Shown: positions 1 through 5,687 of the stretch, in pieces
How the letters are laid out: every line of letters begins with the position of its first letter
Position numbering within the stretch: the stretch's first letter is position 1
Assembly: GCA_031270565.1 (NCBI GenBank)
Contig: JAISXJ010000152.1
Span: 1-12,964 of the forward strand
Source: Prevotellaceae bacterium
Lineage (GTDB): Bacteria; Bacteroidota; Bacteroidia; Bacteroidales; Paludibacteraceae
Reading direction: 5' to 3'
Length of the DNA stretch: 12,964 nucleotides
Translations under genes and position numbers: made by a program
Notes under the pieces: generated by a model
The model's input: the letters and a program-made list of their open reading frames with translations, nothing else
Told to the model about the DNA's origin: nothing
Databases searched by the model: none

Positions 1-294
1 AATAATTGGACTATCAGGGTTATAACAATTTTTTTTGGGTTTGTTGGGATTGTTGATATCTATTAAACATAATCTATGGTCGTTATCACAATAGCACCAT
101 CCAGATATCTTAACTATCCTTCCTTCCATGTCGGAAGGTTCGCTGCATAACGTCTTACAATTATAATGCACCGTTTCTACATCATTCCAGTTTTCAAAAT
201 CAATAGCTTTCAAGTTTTTAGGCTTTGAAATGGGTTTGCAAACACATGCAGAGAGCAAACCTATCACTGCAAAAAAATAGATTATCTTTTTCAT
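1..294 (-). CDS. Small cysteine-rich putative lipoprotein, 3' end cut by window edge
   Basis: An open frame runs from the ATG at 294 to the window edge (98 codons, no stop), so the C-terminus is missing. The N-terminus is a lipoprotein signal peptide: MKK, a hydrophobic stretch, then the lipobox LLSAC at residues 13-17, so Cys17 would be the lipidated residue and the protein would be anchored to a membrane facing the periplasm or surface. The mature part has many cysteines (near residues 19, 46, 50, 69, 71, 78 and 88), with a short 'GWCYCDNDHRLC' cluster, suggesting disulfides or metal binding. I do not recognise the family. The start is supported by the signal peptide and by a strong AGGAGGT six bases upstream. 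It is transcribed away from pckA. Confidence 0.72.
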   Translation of the reverse strand, partial: MKKIIYFFAVIGLLSACVCKPISKPKNLKAIDFENWNDVETVHYNCKTLCSEPSDMEGRIVKISGWCYCDNDHRLCLIDINNPNKPKKNCYNPDSPII

Positions 295-300
295 AGTCTT

Positions 301-307
301 ACCTCCT
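301..307 (-). promoter_or_regulatory. Strong Shine-Dalgarno sequence of the lipoprotein gene
   Basis: On the minus strand AGGAGGT lies six bases before the ATG at 294. This is a near-perfect match to the 16S anti-SD sequence. Bacteroidetes generally make little use of such sites and the other genes here lack one, so it stands out and fixes the start codon. Confidence 0.6.
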
Positions 308-410
308 ATCATTTTCTAAAACGTCAATAAATTATTGAATATGTTGATTGTCTTTGCGGATTGGTAGCCTTCTTTTTTTTCGAAAAGAAATTTACTTCGC
401 ATTGACGCTG

Positions 411-418
411 TAAAGGTA
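411..418 (-). promoter_or_regulatory. Possible Bacteroidetes -7 box for the lipoprotein gene
   Basis: The minus strand reads TACCTTTA, one base off the TAnnTTTG consensus. It would give a leader of roughly 110 bases before the ATG at 294. No clear -33 element was picked out, so this is tentative. Confidence 0.3.
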
Positions 419-678
419 GTGTTTTTTTATTATTCAATTGCTAAAAATTACCCTAAAGTATGTATTAACCCTTATGCCAATCACCCGCAAAATCACCATT
501 CAAATAAAAAACTGTGAAGCTGTTTAGTTCTTAATGCCTCAAAGAAAATTAACCGATAAATTAGCTCTCGGCGGAGGCAGCAATTGGTCGCGCCTTCGGC
601 TTTGGTGTGCGTTGTGTAAAAAAATAGTCTGAACGGTGATTTTTTTGTAAAAAGTTTTTTCGGCACAGAGTTTTGTTG

Positions 679-686
679 TACATTTG
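679..686 (+). promoter_or_regulatory. pckA promoter, Bacteroidetes -7 box
   Basis: TACATTTG is an exact match to the TAnnTTTG -7 consensus of Bacteroidetes. A T-rich stretch at about 655-660 sits at a plausible -33 distance. Transcription would start near 693, giving a leader of about 48 bases before the ATG at 741. Confidence 0.65.
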
Positions 687-740
687 CGGGGCAAAAATTG
701 CTCATACAATTCTTTTATATTCAATACAACAATCAGTATT

Positions 741-2333
741 ATGGTAAAATTAGATTTAAGTAAATACGGTATCAGAGGCAACTTTGAAATCGTTCACAAT
801 CCATCTTATGAGGTCTTGTTTCACGATGAAATGAGTCCTGCAAACGAGGGTTTTGAGAAAGGTACGCTCACAACAAGTGGTTCAGTTGCGGTGGACACGG
901 GAAAATTTACGGGTCGTTCGCCCAAAGACCGTTACATTGTTAAGGACGCTACGTCGGAAAAAAACATCTGGTGGGACGGCAATATCAACAAACCCATTAC
1001 GTCCGCCGTTTGGGATGACCTCAAGGCGCTCTCCGTCAAGCAGCTTTCGCAGTCGAAGAAACTTTATGTGGTTGATACCTACTGCGGTACAAATGTCGAT
1101 ACCCGTCTTAAAGTGCGGTTTATTATGGAGGTGGCGTGGCAGGCGCATTTTGTAACAAATATGTTTATTCGTCCATCGCATTATGAGCTGGCAAACTATG
1201 GCGAGCCTGACTTTGTCGTGCTAAATTCGTCGAAAACTACCAATCCGAACTGGAAAGAGCAGGGACTTAATTCCGAAGTTTTTGTTTGCTTCAATCTGAC
1301 GGAGCGTATGCAAATCATTGGCGGTACGTGGTATGGCGGTGAGATGAAAAAGGGAATGTTTTCCATGCAAAACTACTATATGCCGTTGCGCGGTATGGCA
1401 TCAATGCACTGCTCCGCCAATGTGGGAGAAAAAGGCGATGTTGCTATCTTTTTTGGGCTTTCCGGAACAGGAAAAACCACCCTTTCCGCCGACCCGAAAC
1501 GTTATCTTATCGGCGATGATGAGCATGGTTGGGATGACAATGGCGTCTTCAATTATGAGGGCGGCTGTTATGCCAAAGTGATTAATCTGAGCGCAGAGAA
1601 CGAGCCGGATATTTTCGCCGCCATTCGTCGCGATGCCTTGCTGGAAAATGTTGTTGTCAAAGAGAATGGCGAGGTGGATTATGCCGACGGCTCAAAAACC
1701 GAAAATACGCGCGTGTCATATCCCATTTATTTTATCAACAAAATTGTTGCGCCGTCAAAAGCGGGACATGCCAAAAAGGTTATTTACCTCTCGGCGGATG
1801 CATTTGGGGTGTTGCCTCCCGTATCCATACTTGATGAAAAAGCCGCACAGTATCATTTCTTGTGTGGATTCACGTCGAAATTAGCCGGTACGGAGCGTGG
1901 CATCACCGAGCCTGTTCCCTCATTTTCGCCCGCATTCGGAGAGGCATTCCTGACATTGCATCCGACCATATATGCCAAAACACTGGTTGGAAAAATGCAG
2001 GAGCATGGTGCAAAAGCCTATCTGGTGAATACCGGATGGAACGGTACTGGCAAACGTATTTCCATCAAGGACACGCGCGCCATTATTGATGCCATCATTG
2101 ACGGTTCCATTGAAACTGCCGAGAAAAAGCATATTCCAATTGTCAACTTGATCGTTCCCACGAAACTGAATAATGTATCGGAAGGAATTCTCGACCCGCG
2201 CGATACGTATGCCAACGTTTCGGAGTGGGAGGTGAAAGCCAAAAAGTTGGCAGGTATGTACATTGAGAATTTTAAACAGTACTGCGACAATGACGACGCC
2301 AAAGCGCTCATTGCCTCCGGTCCGCAGTTGTAA
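741..2333 (+). CDS. pckA: Phosphoenolpyruvate carboxykinase (ATP)
   Basis: This 530-residue protein has the usual length of ATP-dependent PEP carboxykinase (EC 4.1.1.49), a cytosolic enzyme that interconverts oxaloacetate + ATP and PEP + CO2 + ADP. Visible signatures are TGRSPKDR (residues 57-64, substrate-binding Arg59), the P-loop GLSGTGKT (239-246), the metal/kinase-2 segment IGDDEHGW (257-264), ENTR with Arg324, and NTGWNGTGKR near the C-terminus. All key residues appear intact. The frame stays open upstream to 684, but that codon lies inside the promoter -7 box; the ATG at 741 gives the normal N-terminus. It is monocistronic: own promoter upstream and hairpin terminator downstream. In gluconeogenesis it makes PEP; in succinate-forming Bacteroidales it often runs in the carboxylating direction, and the direction here cannot be told from sequence. 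Confidence 0.97.
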   Translation: MVKLDLSKYGIRGNFEIVHNPSYEVLFHDEMSPANEGFEKGTLTTSGSVAVDTGKFTGRSPKDRYIVKDATSEKNIWWDGNINKPITSAVWDDLKALSVKQLSQSKKLYVVDTYCGTNVDTRLKVRFIMEVAWQAHFVTNMFIRPSHYELANYGEPDFVVLNSSKTTNPNWKEQGLNSEVFVCFNLTERMQIIGGTWYGGEMKKGMFSMQNYYMPLRGMASMHCSANVGEKGDVAIFFGLSGTGKTTLSADPKRYLIGDDEHGWDDNGVFNYEGGCYAKVINLSAENEPDIFAAIRRDALLENVVVKENGEVDYADGSKTENTRVSYPIYFINKIVAPSKAGHAKKVIYLSADAFGVLPPVSILDEKAAQYHFLCGFTSKLAGTERGITEPVPSFSPAFGEAFLTLHPTIYAKTLVGKMQEHGAKAYLVNTGWNGTGKRISIKDTRAIIDAIIDGSIETAEKKHIPIVNLIVPTKLNNVSEGILDPRDTYANVSEWEVKAKKLAGMYIENFKQYCDNDDAKALIASGPQL

Positions 2334-2354
2334 AGACAATAAACTGCTCAGAAC

Positions 2355-2390
2355 AGAAAAGACAGCAAGCCTCAGTTTGCTGTCTTTTCT
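2355..2390 (+). terminator. Intrinsic terminator after pckA
   Basis: A perfect 14-bp stem (2355-2368 with 2377-2390) closes an eight-base loop. The right arm ends in TCTTTTCT, so a short U-rich run is part of the stem. It starts 21 bases after the pckA stop. As it is symmetrical (A-rich left arm, T-rich right arm), it can also end transcripts arriving from the convergent MNT gene. Confidence 0.85.
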
Positions 2391-2392
2391 AT

Positions 2393-2433
2393 TCGTTGGG
2401 GATAAGTTCGCGTTTGAGATGGCGGATAATCCC
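2393..2433 (-). pseudogene. Vestige of a second MNT nucleotidyltransferase copy
   Basis: This stretch repeats, with only about four mismatches in roughly 40 bases, part of the neighbouring MNT gene at 2695-2735. On the minus strand it still reads in frame as IRHLKRELIPNE followed by a stop, against IRRLKRELIPNE in the intact gene. The similarity ends at the pckA terminator on one side and shortly before 2440 on the other. It is therefore a direct-repeat remnant of the 5' coding region of a former tandem copy, or a product of a local duplication. Confidence 0.65.
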
Positions 2434-2442
2434 ATAAGACGT

Positions 2443-2757
2443 TTATTTAATAATTACACCTTCATTCATAACATTTTTATAGAAAGGAGTAATACTCCGT
2501 TTTTTCCAATCATTTTCCGTATATATTTTTACACTGATGTATGTTCCATATTTCAATCCCATTTCTGCAAATGGATAACCATAAATATCCTCATCTTCAA
2601 ATTCTTTCTTATCTTTATTCAACAATAGCAGCAAATCCCAGTCCGAATCGGGGCGAGCGTCGCCTCGCGCCTGCGAACCGAAGAGAATCAAACGCTCGTT
2701 GGGAATAAGTTCGCGTTTGAGACGGCGGATATTGTCGAAAATTTGCTTGTTCATCAT
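2443..2757 (-). CDS. MNT-type minimal nucleotidyltransferase (orphan)
   Basis: This 104-residue protein has the MNT signature LILFGSQARGDARPDSDWDLL: Gly27-Ser28, then ten residues, then Asp39-x-Asp41, exactly the GSX10DXD pattern of the MntA/minimal nucleotidyltransferase family. MNT proteins usually pair with a HEPN toxin and act as its antitoxin, in studied cases by adding AMP to the toxin. The position where a third acidic residue is often found (strand ISVKIYT, about residues 74-80) carries Lys rather than Asp/Glu, so full catalytic competence is uncertain. The C-terminal FYKNVMNEGVII is typical of the family. No HEPN gene lies on either side: next to it are only the pckA terminator with a decayed MNT fragment and, divergently, an acyl-CoA synthetase. 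Two adjacent ATGs (2757, 2754) can serve as start. Confidence 0.85.
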   Translation of the reverse strand: MMNKQIFDNIRRLKRELIPNERLILFGSQARGDARPDSDWDLLLLLNKDKKEFEDEDIYGYPFAEMGLKYGTYISVKIYTENDWKKRSITPFYKNVMNEGVIIK

Positions 2758-2775
2758 CTGTTATCTATCTGGATG

Positions 2776-2783
2776 CAAAAGTA
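2776..2783 (-). promoter_or_regulatory. Promoter -7 box of the MNT gene
   Basis: The minus strand reads TACTTTTG, matching TAnnTTTG. Transcription would begin only about a dozen bases before the ATG at 2757. It is divergent from the promoter of the next gene, in a shared intergenic region of 107 bases. Confidence 0.55.
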
Positions 2784-2837
2784 ATAATAATTTTTTGGAA
2801 TACCAGCCACCCTTGCCCTGTTTACCACAAAAAAAGC

Positions 2838-2845
2838 TACCTTTG
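2838..2845 (+). promoter_or_regulatory. Promoter -7 box of the acyl-CoA synthetase gene
   Basis: TACCTTTG matches the TAnnTTTG consensus, 19 bases before the ATG at 2865. TTG at 2813 or TTTA at 2821 could act as the upstream element. Confidence 0.6.
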
Positions 2846-2864
2846 CGAAGTTTATTTTTACACT

Positions 2865-4535
2865 ATGATCACTGAAAATTTCATCTCTCTTTTTGAACAA
2901 AGTATCAAGGCTAACTGGCGTTTGCCAGCAATGACCGATTACGATGAGAAACGTACCATGACTTATGGAGATGTCGGCAAAGAAATCGCCCGTCTGCATC
3001 TTCTCTTTGAAAGAATCGGACTGAAACGTGGCAGTAAAGTGTCGCTCACCGGCAAAAATGGCTGCCACTGGTGCATTGTTTACATTGCCACAGTTACCTA
3101 TGGCTGCGTAATTGTTCCTATCCTGCAGGATTTCAACACAAATGATATTCAACATATTGTCAATCATTCGGAATCAACATTGCTTTTCATCAGCGATCAT
3201 CTTTGGGAGGCGGTTGATGAAGATAAAATGAGCGCCCTGCACGCTGCTTTTTCGCTCAACGATCTGCGCTGTATTTACCGAAAAGGCGATGAGCCGATTC
3301 AGTCATTATCCGAAATGACGTTTGCCGATTTTGACAAACGTTATCCAAAAGGCTTTTCCGCTGCGAACGTTCATTTTACAAGCGTTCCCAATAGCGAAGT
3401 GGTCAGCATCAACTATACATCCGGTACAACAGGATTCAGTAAAGGTGTGATGCTCACAGGTAATAATCTTGCAGGGAACGTTATTTTCGGGTTCAAAACC
3501 CATCTGCTTGAACGGGGCGACCGCGCTTTGGCTTTTCTGCCGTTAGCTCACGCCTACGGCTGTGCATTCGATTTCCTGACTTCATTCTGCAACGGCGCAC
3601 ACACGACTTATCTGGGCAAAATCCCCGCACCGAAAGTTCTGCTTAAAGCCTTTGCTGAGATACGTCCAAGCGCCATTTTCACCGTTCCGCTTATCATTGA
3701 GAAGGTCTATCGCAACCAGATACAGCCAATGCTCAACAGTCGCACGATGCGTGTGGCGCTCAATATTCCTATCATTGAAAATACGGTGCTTGGAACTATT
3801 CGTCGCAAATTAACGGATGCATTCGGCGGCGCATTTAAGGAAGTCATCATTGGCGGGGCGCCGCTTAACCCCGAAGTGGAAGCCTTTTTTACCCGTATCG
3901 GCTTTAAATTTACTGTCGGTTATGGTATGACGGAGTGTGCGCCGTTGATTTGTTACACGCCCCATTATCAATTTATCTCTTTTTCCGTCGGAAAAATATT
4001 GCCCGGTATGGAGGTAACCATTGATTCAAAAGACCCGCAAACCATTGACGGTGAAATTCTTGTTAGAGGTGAACACGTGATGGCAGGCTATTATAAAAAC
4101 GAAGAAGCCACGCGGGCAGTCCTCTCTGAAGACGGCTGGATGCGTACCGGAGACGTGGGAACAGTTGATGCCAACGGCAACCTCTTTATTCGCGGACGTT
4201 GCAAAAGTATGTTGCTGAGCGCAAGCGGGCAAAATATCTATCCCGAAGAGATAGAAGCCAAGTTGAATAATATGCCTTTTGTACAGGAAAGTCTGATTAT
4301 TGAAAACAGTCATAAAAAACTGGTGGCATTTGTTTATCCTGACTATGCCGCTGTGGATGAAGCGCAAATTTCTCACGCCGAACTGTCTATCATTATGGAA
4401 AACAACCGCAAGACTCTCAACGAAATGGTAGCTTCCTATGAACAGGTGATTGGTGTGCAACTCTATCCCAACGAATTTGCAAAGACCCCTAAAAAGAGCA
4501 TCAAACGGTATCTCTACAGCAACCTGTTGAAGTAA
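2865..4535 (+). CDS. Acyl-CoA synthetase / AMP-dependent ligase
   Basis: This 556-residue protein is an ANL-superfamily adenylating enzyme, most like long-chain fatty acid-CoA ligases. These make acyl-AMP from a carboxylic acid and ATP, then the CoA thioester. Core motifs are in order: the phosphate loop YTSGTTGFSKGV (184-195), GGAPL (330-334), GYGMTE (352-357), the TGD of WMRTGDVG (428-430), RGRCKSMLLSASGQNIYPEE (443 onward, the hinge region) and a Lys-rich C-terminal end TPKKSIKRYL (541-550) that should supply the catalytic lysine. It has no signal peptide and should be cytosolic or membrane-associated. It has its own promoter and a terminator, so it appears monocistronic. The acyl substrate cannot be read from the sequence; activation of exogenous or recycled fatty acids is likely, and an acyl-ACP synthetase is an alternative. 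Confidence 0.9.
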   Translation: MITENFISLFEQSIKANWRLPAMTDYDEKRTMTYGDVGKEIARLHLLFERIGLKRGSKVSLTGKNGCHWCIVYIATVTYGCVIVPILQDFNTNDIQHIVNHSESTLLFISDHLWEAVDEDKMSALHAAFSLNDLRCIYRKGDEPIQSLSEMTFADFDKRYPKGFSAANVHFTSVPNSEVVSINYTSGTTGFSKGVMLTGNNLAGNVIFGFKTHLLERGDRALAFLPLAHAYGCAFDFLTSFCNGAHTTYLGKIPAPKVLLKAFAEIRPSAIFTVPLIIEKVYRNQIQPMLNSRTMRVALNIPIIENTVLGTIRRKLTDAFGGAFKEVIIGGAPLNPEVEAFFTRIGFKFTVGYGMTECAPLICYTPHYQFISFSVGKILPGMEVTIDSKDPQTIDGEILVRGEHVMAGYYKNEEATRAVLSEDGWMRTGDVGTVDANGNLFIRGRCKSMLLSASGQNIYPEEIEAKLNNMPFVQESLIIENSHKKLVAFVYPDYAAVDEAQISHAELSIIMENNRKTLNEMVASYEQVIGVQLYPNEFAKTPKKSIKRYLYSNLLK

Positions 4536-4571
4536 GTATCTGTCCGAAAATAAATTTATGGTGCAATAAAA

Positions 4572-4597
4572 TGAAAGCCTCCTCGCGGAGGCTTTCA
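4572..4597 (+). terminator. Intrinsic terminator after the acyl-CoA synthetase gene
   Basis: A perfect 11-bp stem (4572-4582 with 4587-4597) closes a TCGC tetraloop, 36 bases after the stop codon. A T-run (TTTTTT) follows only after about a dozen bases, so it is a strong hairpin with a delayed U-tract. Confidence 0.75.
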
Positions 4598-4756
4598 CTG
4601 TGTGAGAGTTTTTTGATTGTTTTTATTATTAACTTCATCAGCTTCCCATAATAGCTCTCTCTACCAATGGTAATGCTGGAGAGAAAAATCAGGATACCGT
4701 ATTAAATATCTGATTTATAATTTTGAATCTATGACTCGTGGACACAGAAAGGAAAT
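4598..4756. other. Non-coding stretch without recognisable content
   Basis: This AT-rich segment lies between the acyl-CoA synthetase terminator and the duplicated small unit. I see no gene, repeat copy or promoter in it apart from a weak CTCTCT...AGAGAG pairing near 4653-4685. Confidence 0.5.
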
Positions 4757-4764
4757 AATCATAT

Positions 4765-4809
4765 AAAAAACAACGGCAACACGTCCGAAAATTCCGGAAG
4801 ATTGCCGTT
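4765..4809 (-). terminator. Terminator of the left small unit
   Basis: On the minus strand an 8-bp stem (AACGGCAA with TTGCCGTT; 4802-4809 with 4772-4779) encloses an inner TCCG/CGGA hairpin and is followed by G and six Ts (4770-4765). This is a good Rho-independent terminator for transcripts starting near 5038, which would be about 270 bases long. Confidence 0.65.
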
Positions 4810-4831
4810 ATAGATATATATGGCGAGGAAA

Positions 4832-4848
4832 CGCAAAGAAACTTCGCG
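4832..4848 (-). ncRNA. Conserved hairpin in left unit (part of candidate small RNA)
   Basis: On the minus strand CGCGAAG-TTT-CTTTGCG forms a seven-pair stem with one G-U pair. The right copy has CGCGAAG-TCT-TTTTGCG at 5541-5557, where a G-C pair has become G-U, so pairing is kept despite a base change. This is weak but real support for selection on RNA structure. Confidence 0.4.
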
Positions 4849-4906
4849 CTGTTAAGTGTAACCTCAAAAATTCTTAATGAATTATAAGTCCCTGAATATA
4901 AGTGGT

Positions 4907-5008
4907 TTACGCGATTTCGGGGGGGGGTTTTTGTAACGAGCTTGCTGGTAGCCGAATGAACCGTCTAAACGGAAAAAATGCTAAAAAAATAATTCTCTGT
5001 ATAGACAT
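4907..5008 (-). CDS. Possible 33-residue hydrophobic peptide in left small unit
   Basis: An ATG 30 to 40 bases after the -7 box opens a 33-codon frame. It starts with a hydrophobic stretch (MSIQRIIFLAFFPF) followed by RRFIRLPASSLQKPPP and a short end. The right copy has an ORF at the same distance from its promoter, with FRRF at residues 14-17 and SSLQKPPP at 23-30 in the same register. The thirteen N-terminal codons differ strongly in nucleotides yet are hydrophobic in both. Against coding, three of the four base differences in the conserved block change the residue. Nothing like a known family was recognised; size and composition resemble type I toxin or small membrane peptides, but that is only a comparison of form. 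Confidence 0.3.
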   Translation of the reverse strand: MSIQRIIFLAFFPFRRFIRLPASSLQKPPPEIA

Positions 5009-5044
5009 CTTTTGGGTCAGTTTTATTGGTAATAAATAATAGCG

Positions 5045-5052
5045 ACAAAGGT
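5045..5052 (-). promoter_or_regulatory. Outward promoter of the left small unit
   Basis: The minus strand reads TACCTTTG, an exact TAnnTTTG match, preceded by AAAAAAAGTAT as in the right copy. It directs transcription leftwards into the conserved C9-containing segment. Confidence 0.6.
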
Positions 5053-5062
5053 AATACTTTTT

Positions 5063-5327
5063 TTCAAATGAATAATAAAAAATATTTTGCGTTTCTTGCG
5101 GGAAATGCCCGCCTGCACGGGCATGACGCGGGTGTCTGTTCCCTTCCTTTTTCCCTTTGGCAATCCCGTCATGTTGACCAAGAGAGCGGAGCGACCGCGT
5201 GGAGACATCTAATTTTTATTTTTCTACAGGATTAACAGGATGTCAGGATAATGATTATTCATTATTCACTGAAAACTCTTGGCTCTTGGCTCTAAGACGC
5301 GCAATTGCGCGGCGTTACTAAAAACTA
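5063..5327. repeat. Spacer built of dispersed-repeat-like sequence
   Basis: The region between the two promoters holds several repeat-like pieces rather than a gene. ATGCCCG-CCTGCA-CGGGCAT (5105-5124) is a perfect 7-bp hairpin. CGGGCATGACG (5118-5128) recurs at 5803-5813 before holB. A segment starting CGTCATGTTGAC and ending GGAGACATCT (about 5168-5210) resembles intergenic repeats I recall from other Bacteroidetes. CAGGAT occurs three times at 5227, 5236 and 5244. CGCGCAATTGCGCG (5298-5311) is a perfect 14-base palindrome. A 69-codon open frame across this part (5026-5235) has no family features and is not called. Confidence 0.5.
5298..5311. repeat. 14-base perfect palindrome next to right-unit promoter
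   Basis: CGCGCAATTGCGCG ends 26 bases before the -7 box at 5338. It could be an operator or simply part of a repeat; the left promoter has no equivalent. Confidence 0.4.
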
Positions 5328-5337
5328 AAAAAAGTAT

Positions 5338-5345
5338 TATCTTTG
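5338..5345 (+). promoter_or_regulatory. Outward promoter of the right small unit
   Basis: TATCTTTG is an exact TAnnTTTG match, in the sequence AAAAAAAGTATTATCTTTG that is shared almost base for base with the left unit's promoter on the other strand. Confidence 0.6.
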
Positions 5346-5380
5346 CACCCGATATTTACATTAAAAATGAATAAATAATT

Positions 5381-5515
5381 ATGCTTGTTTTAGGGTTTTT
5401 ATCCATACCACTTTTTCAATTTAGACGGTTCAATCGGCTAAAAGTAAGCTCGTTACAAAAGCCCCCCCCCGCATTCAGCTTAACTCCTTGTATTCAAGGG
5501 TTTATCATTTATTAA
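5381..5515 (+). CDS. Possible 44-residue hydrophobic peptide in right small unit
   Basis: The ATG at 5381 opens a 44-codon frame, MLVLGFLSIPLFQ followed by FRRFNRLKVSSLQKPPP and a longer end (AFSLTP...GFIIY). FRRF (14-17), RL (19-20) and SSLQKPPP (23-30) match the left ORF at identical positions. The C-terminal parts after the C9 tract differ in sequence and length, so a one-base change in that tract would alter the tail. The evidence for translation is only this shared register and hydrophobic start; an untranslated small RNA remains equally possible. Confidence 0.3.
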   Translation: MLVLGFLSIPLFQFRRFNRLKVSSLQKPPPAFSLTPCIQGFIIY

Positions 5516-5540
5516 AAACTTTTAGATTACTGGTTATCAG

Positions 5541-5557
5541 CGCGAAGTCTTTTTGCG
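5541..5557 (+). ncRNA. Conserved hairpin in right unit (part of candidate small RNA)
   Basis: CGCGAAG-TCT-TTTTGCG forms a seven-pair stem with two G-U pairs, the counterpart of the left hairpin at 4832-4848. It lies in the 3' part of the unit, after the possible ORF. Confidence 0.4.
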
Positions 5558-5598
5558 TCTTTTCGTCATATACATATATAACGGCAACCTTCCGGAAT

Positions 5599-5619
5599 TT
5601 TCGGGGAAGTCCCCCGAAA
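5599..5619 (+). terminator. Strong hairpin at 3' end of right small unit
   Basis: TTTCGGGG (5599-5606) pairs perfectly with CCCCGAAA (5612-5619) over a five-base loop. Only GTTTG follows, so it is a stable hairpin without a good U-tract, possibly an RNA 3' end or pausing site rather than a full terminator. Confidence 0.4.
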
Positions 5620-5661
5620 GTTTGGGAGTATCCTGCGCATGTGATTATTCAATAAACCCCA

Positions 5662-5687
5662 TCCGAAAGGAGGTATCTCCATTCGGA
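5662..5687 (+). promoter_or_regulatory. Hairpin that sequesters a perfect Shine-Dalgarno sequence
   Basis: TCCGAA-A-GGAG pairs with CTCC-A-TTCGGA around a GTAT loop (ten pairs, one A-A mismatch). The left arm and loop contain AAAGGAGGT (5666-5674), complementary to the 16S 3' end. An ATG follows at 5694 with an 11-codon frame ending just before the next terminator. It may be a structured leader element or only a hairpin; function unknown. Confidence 0.35.

Larger units (their letters stand above)
295..740. other. Intergenic region between divergent lipoprotein and pckA genes
   Basis: This 446-base stretch is AT-rich and holds no convincing gene. It contains the lipoprotein RBS and possible promoter on its left and the pckA promoter on its right. 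Short open frames on the minus strand between about 490 and 780 overlap the pckA promoter and start and have no recognisable features. No transfer-RNA, riboswitch or clear repeat was seen. Confidence 0.6.
4757..5062 (-). repeat. Left copy of a duplicated small transcription unit (inverted relative to right copy)
   Basis: Read on the minus strand, this unit aligns over its whole length with 5328-5650 on the plus strand. Shared parts in order: AAAAAAAGTATTA(C/T)CTTTG (promoter); a leader of 76 versus 74 bases; TTTAGACGGTTCA and TCGGCTA; AGCTCGTTACAAAA followed by nine Cs; CAGCGCGAAGT; AACGGCAA and TTCCGGAATTTTCGG; and ATGATTATT/GTGATTATT at the far end. The two copies therefore form an imperfect inverted repeat around a spacer of about 265 bases. 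Two readings fit: a duplicated small RNA or small-peptide gene, or the long terminal inverted repeats of a small non-autonomous element. The fact that each copy carries its own outward promoter and terminator-like structure favours the first. Confidence 0.7.
5328..5650 (+). repeat. Right copy of the duplicated small transcription unit
   Basis: This is the plus-strand counterpart of the left unit, matching it from the promoter through the C9 tract (5462-5470) to the TTCCGGAATTTTCGG block (5590-5604) and a GATTATT end. Its 3' side differs: in place of the TTGCCGTT arm it has an independent hairpin at 5599-5619. Transcripts from the promoter would be about 270 bases to that hairpin or about 410 bases to the terminator at 5726-5761. 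Confidence 0.7.

Noticed and set aside
684..740. Upstream extension of pckA from the ATG-like start at 684
   Set aside because: It overlaps the -7 box TACATTTG and adds residues not seen in PEP carboxykinases; 741 is the proper start.
1920..2435. 171-codon minus-strand frame over the pckA 3' end
   Set aside because: It is antisense to the conserved pckA C-terminus and runs through the terminator hairpin.
2334..2864. Search for a HEPN partner gene beside the MNT gene
   Set aside because: Neither side has a frame of suitable size; only the terminator, the MNT scar and divergent promoters are present.
4919..4927. G-quadruplex at the G9 tract
   Set aside because: A single run of nine Gs without three further G-runs nearby cannot form a normal intramolecular quadruplex.
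5026..5235. 69-codon plus-strand and 61-codon minus-strand frames in the spacer
   Set aside because: They run through hairpins and dispersed-repeat-like DNA, have no family features and overlap the left promoter.
4757..5650. Invertible promoter (phase-variation inverton) between the inverted repeats
   Set aside because: The repeats are long and imperfect, both carry outward promoters so inversion would change little, and no recombinase gene is near.
4757..5650. Retron or insertion sequence
   Set aside because: No reverse transcriptase or transposase frame is present, and no target-site duplication was found at the repeat ends.
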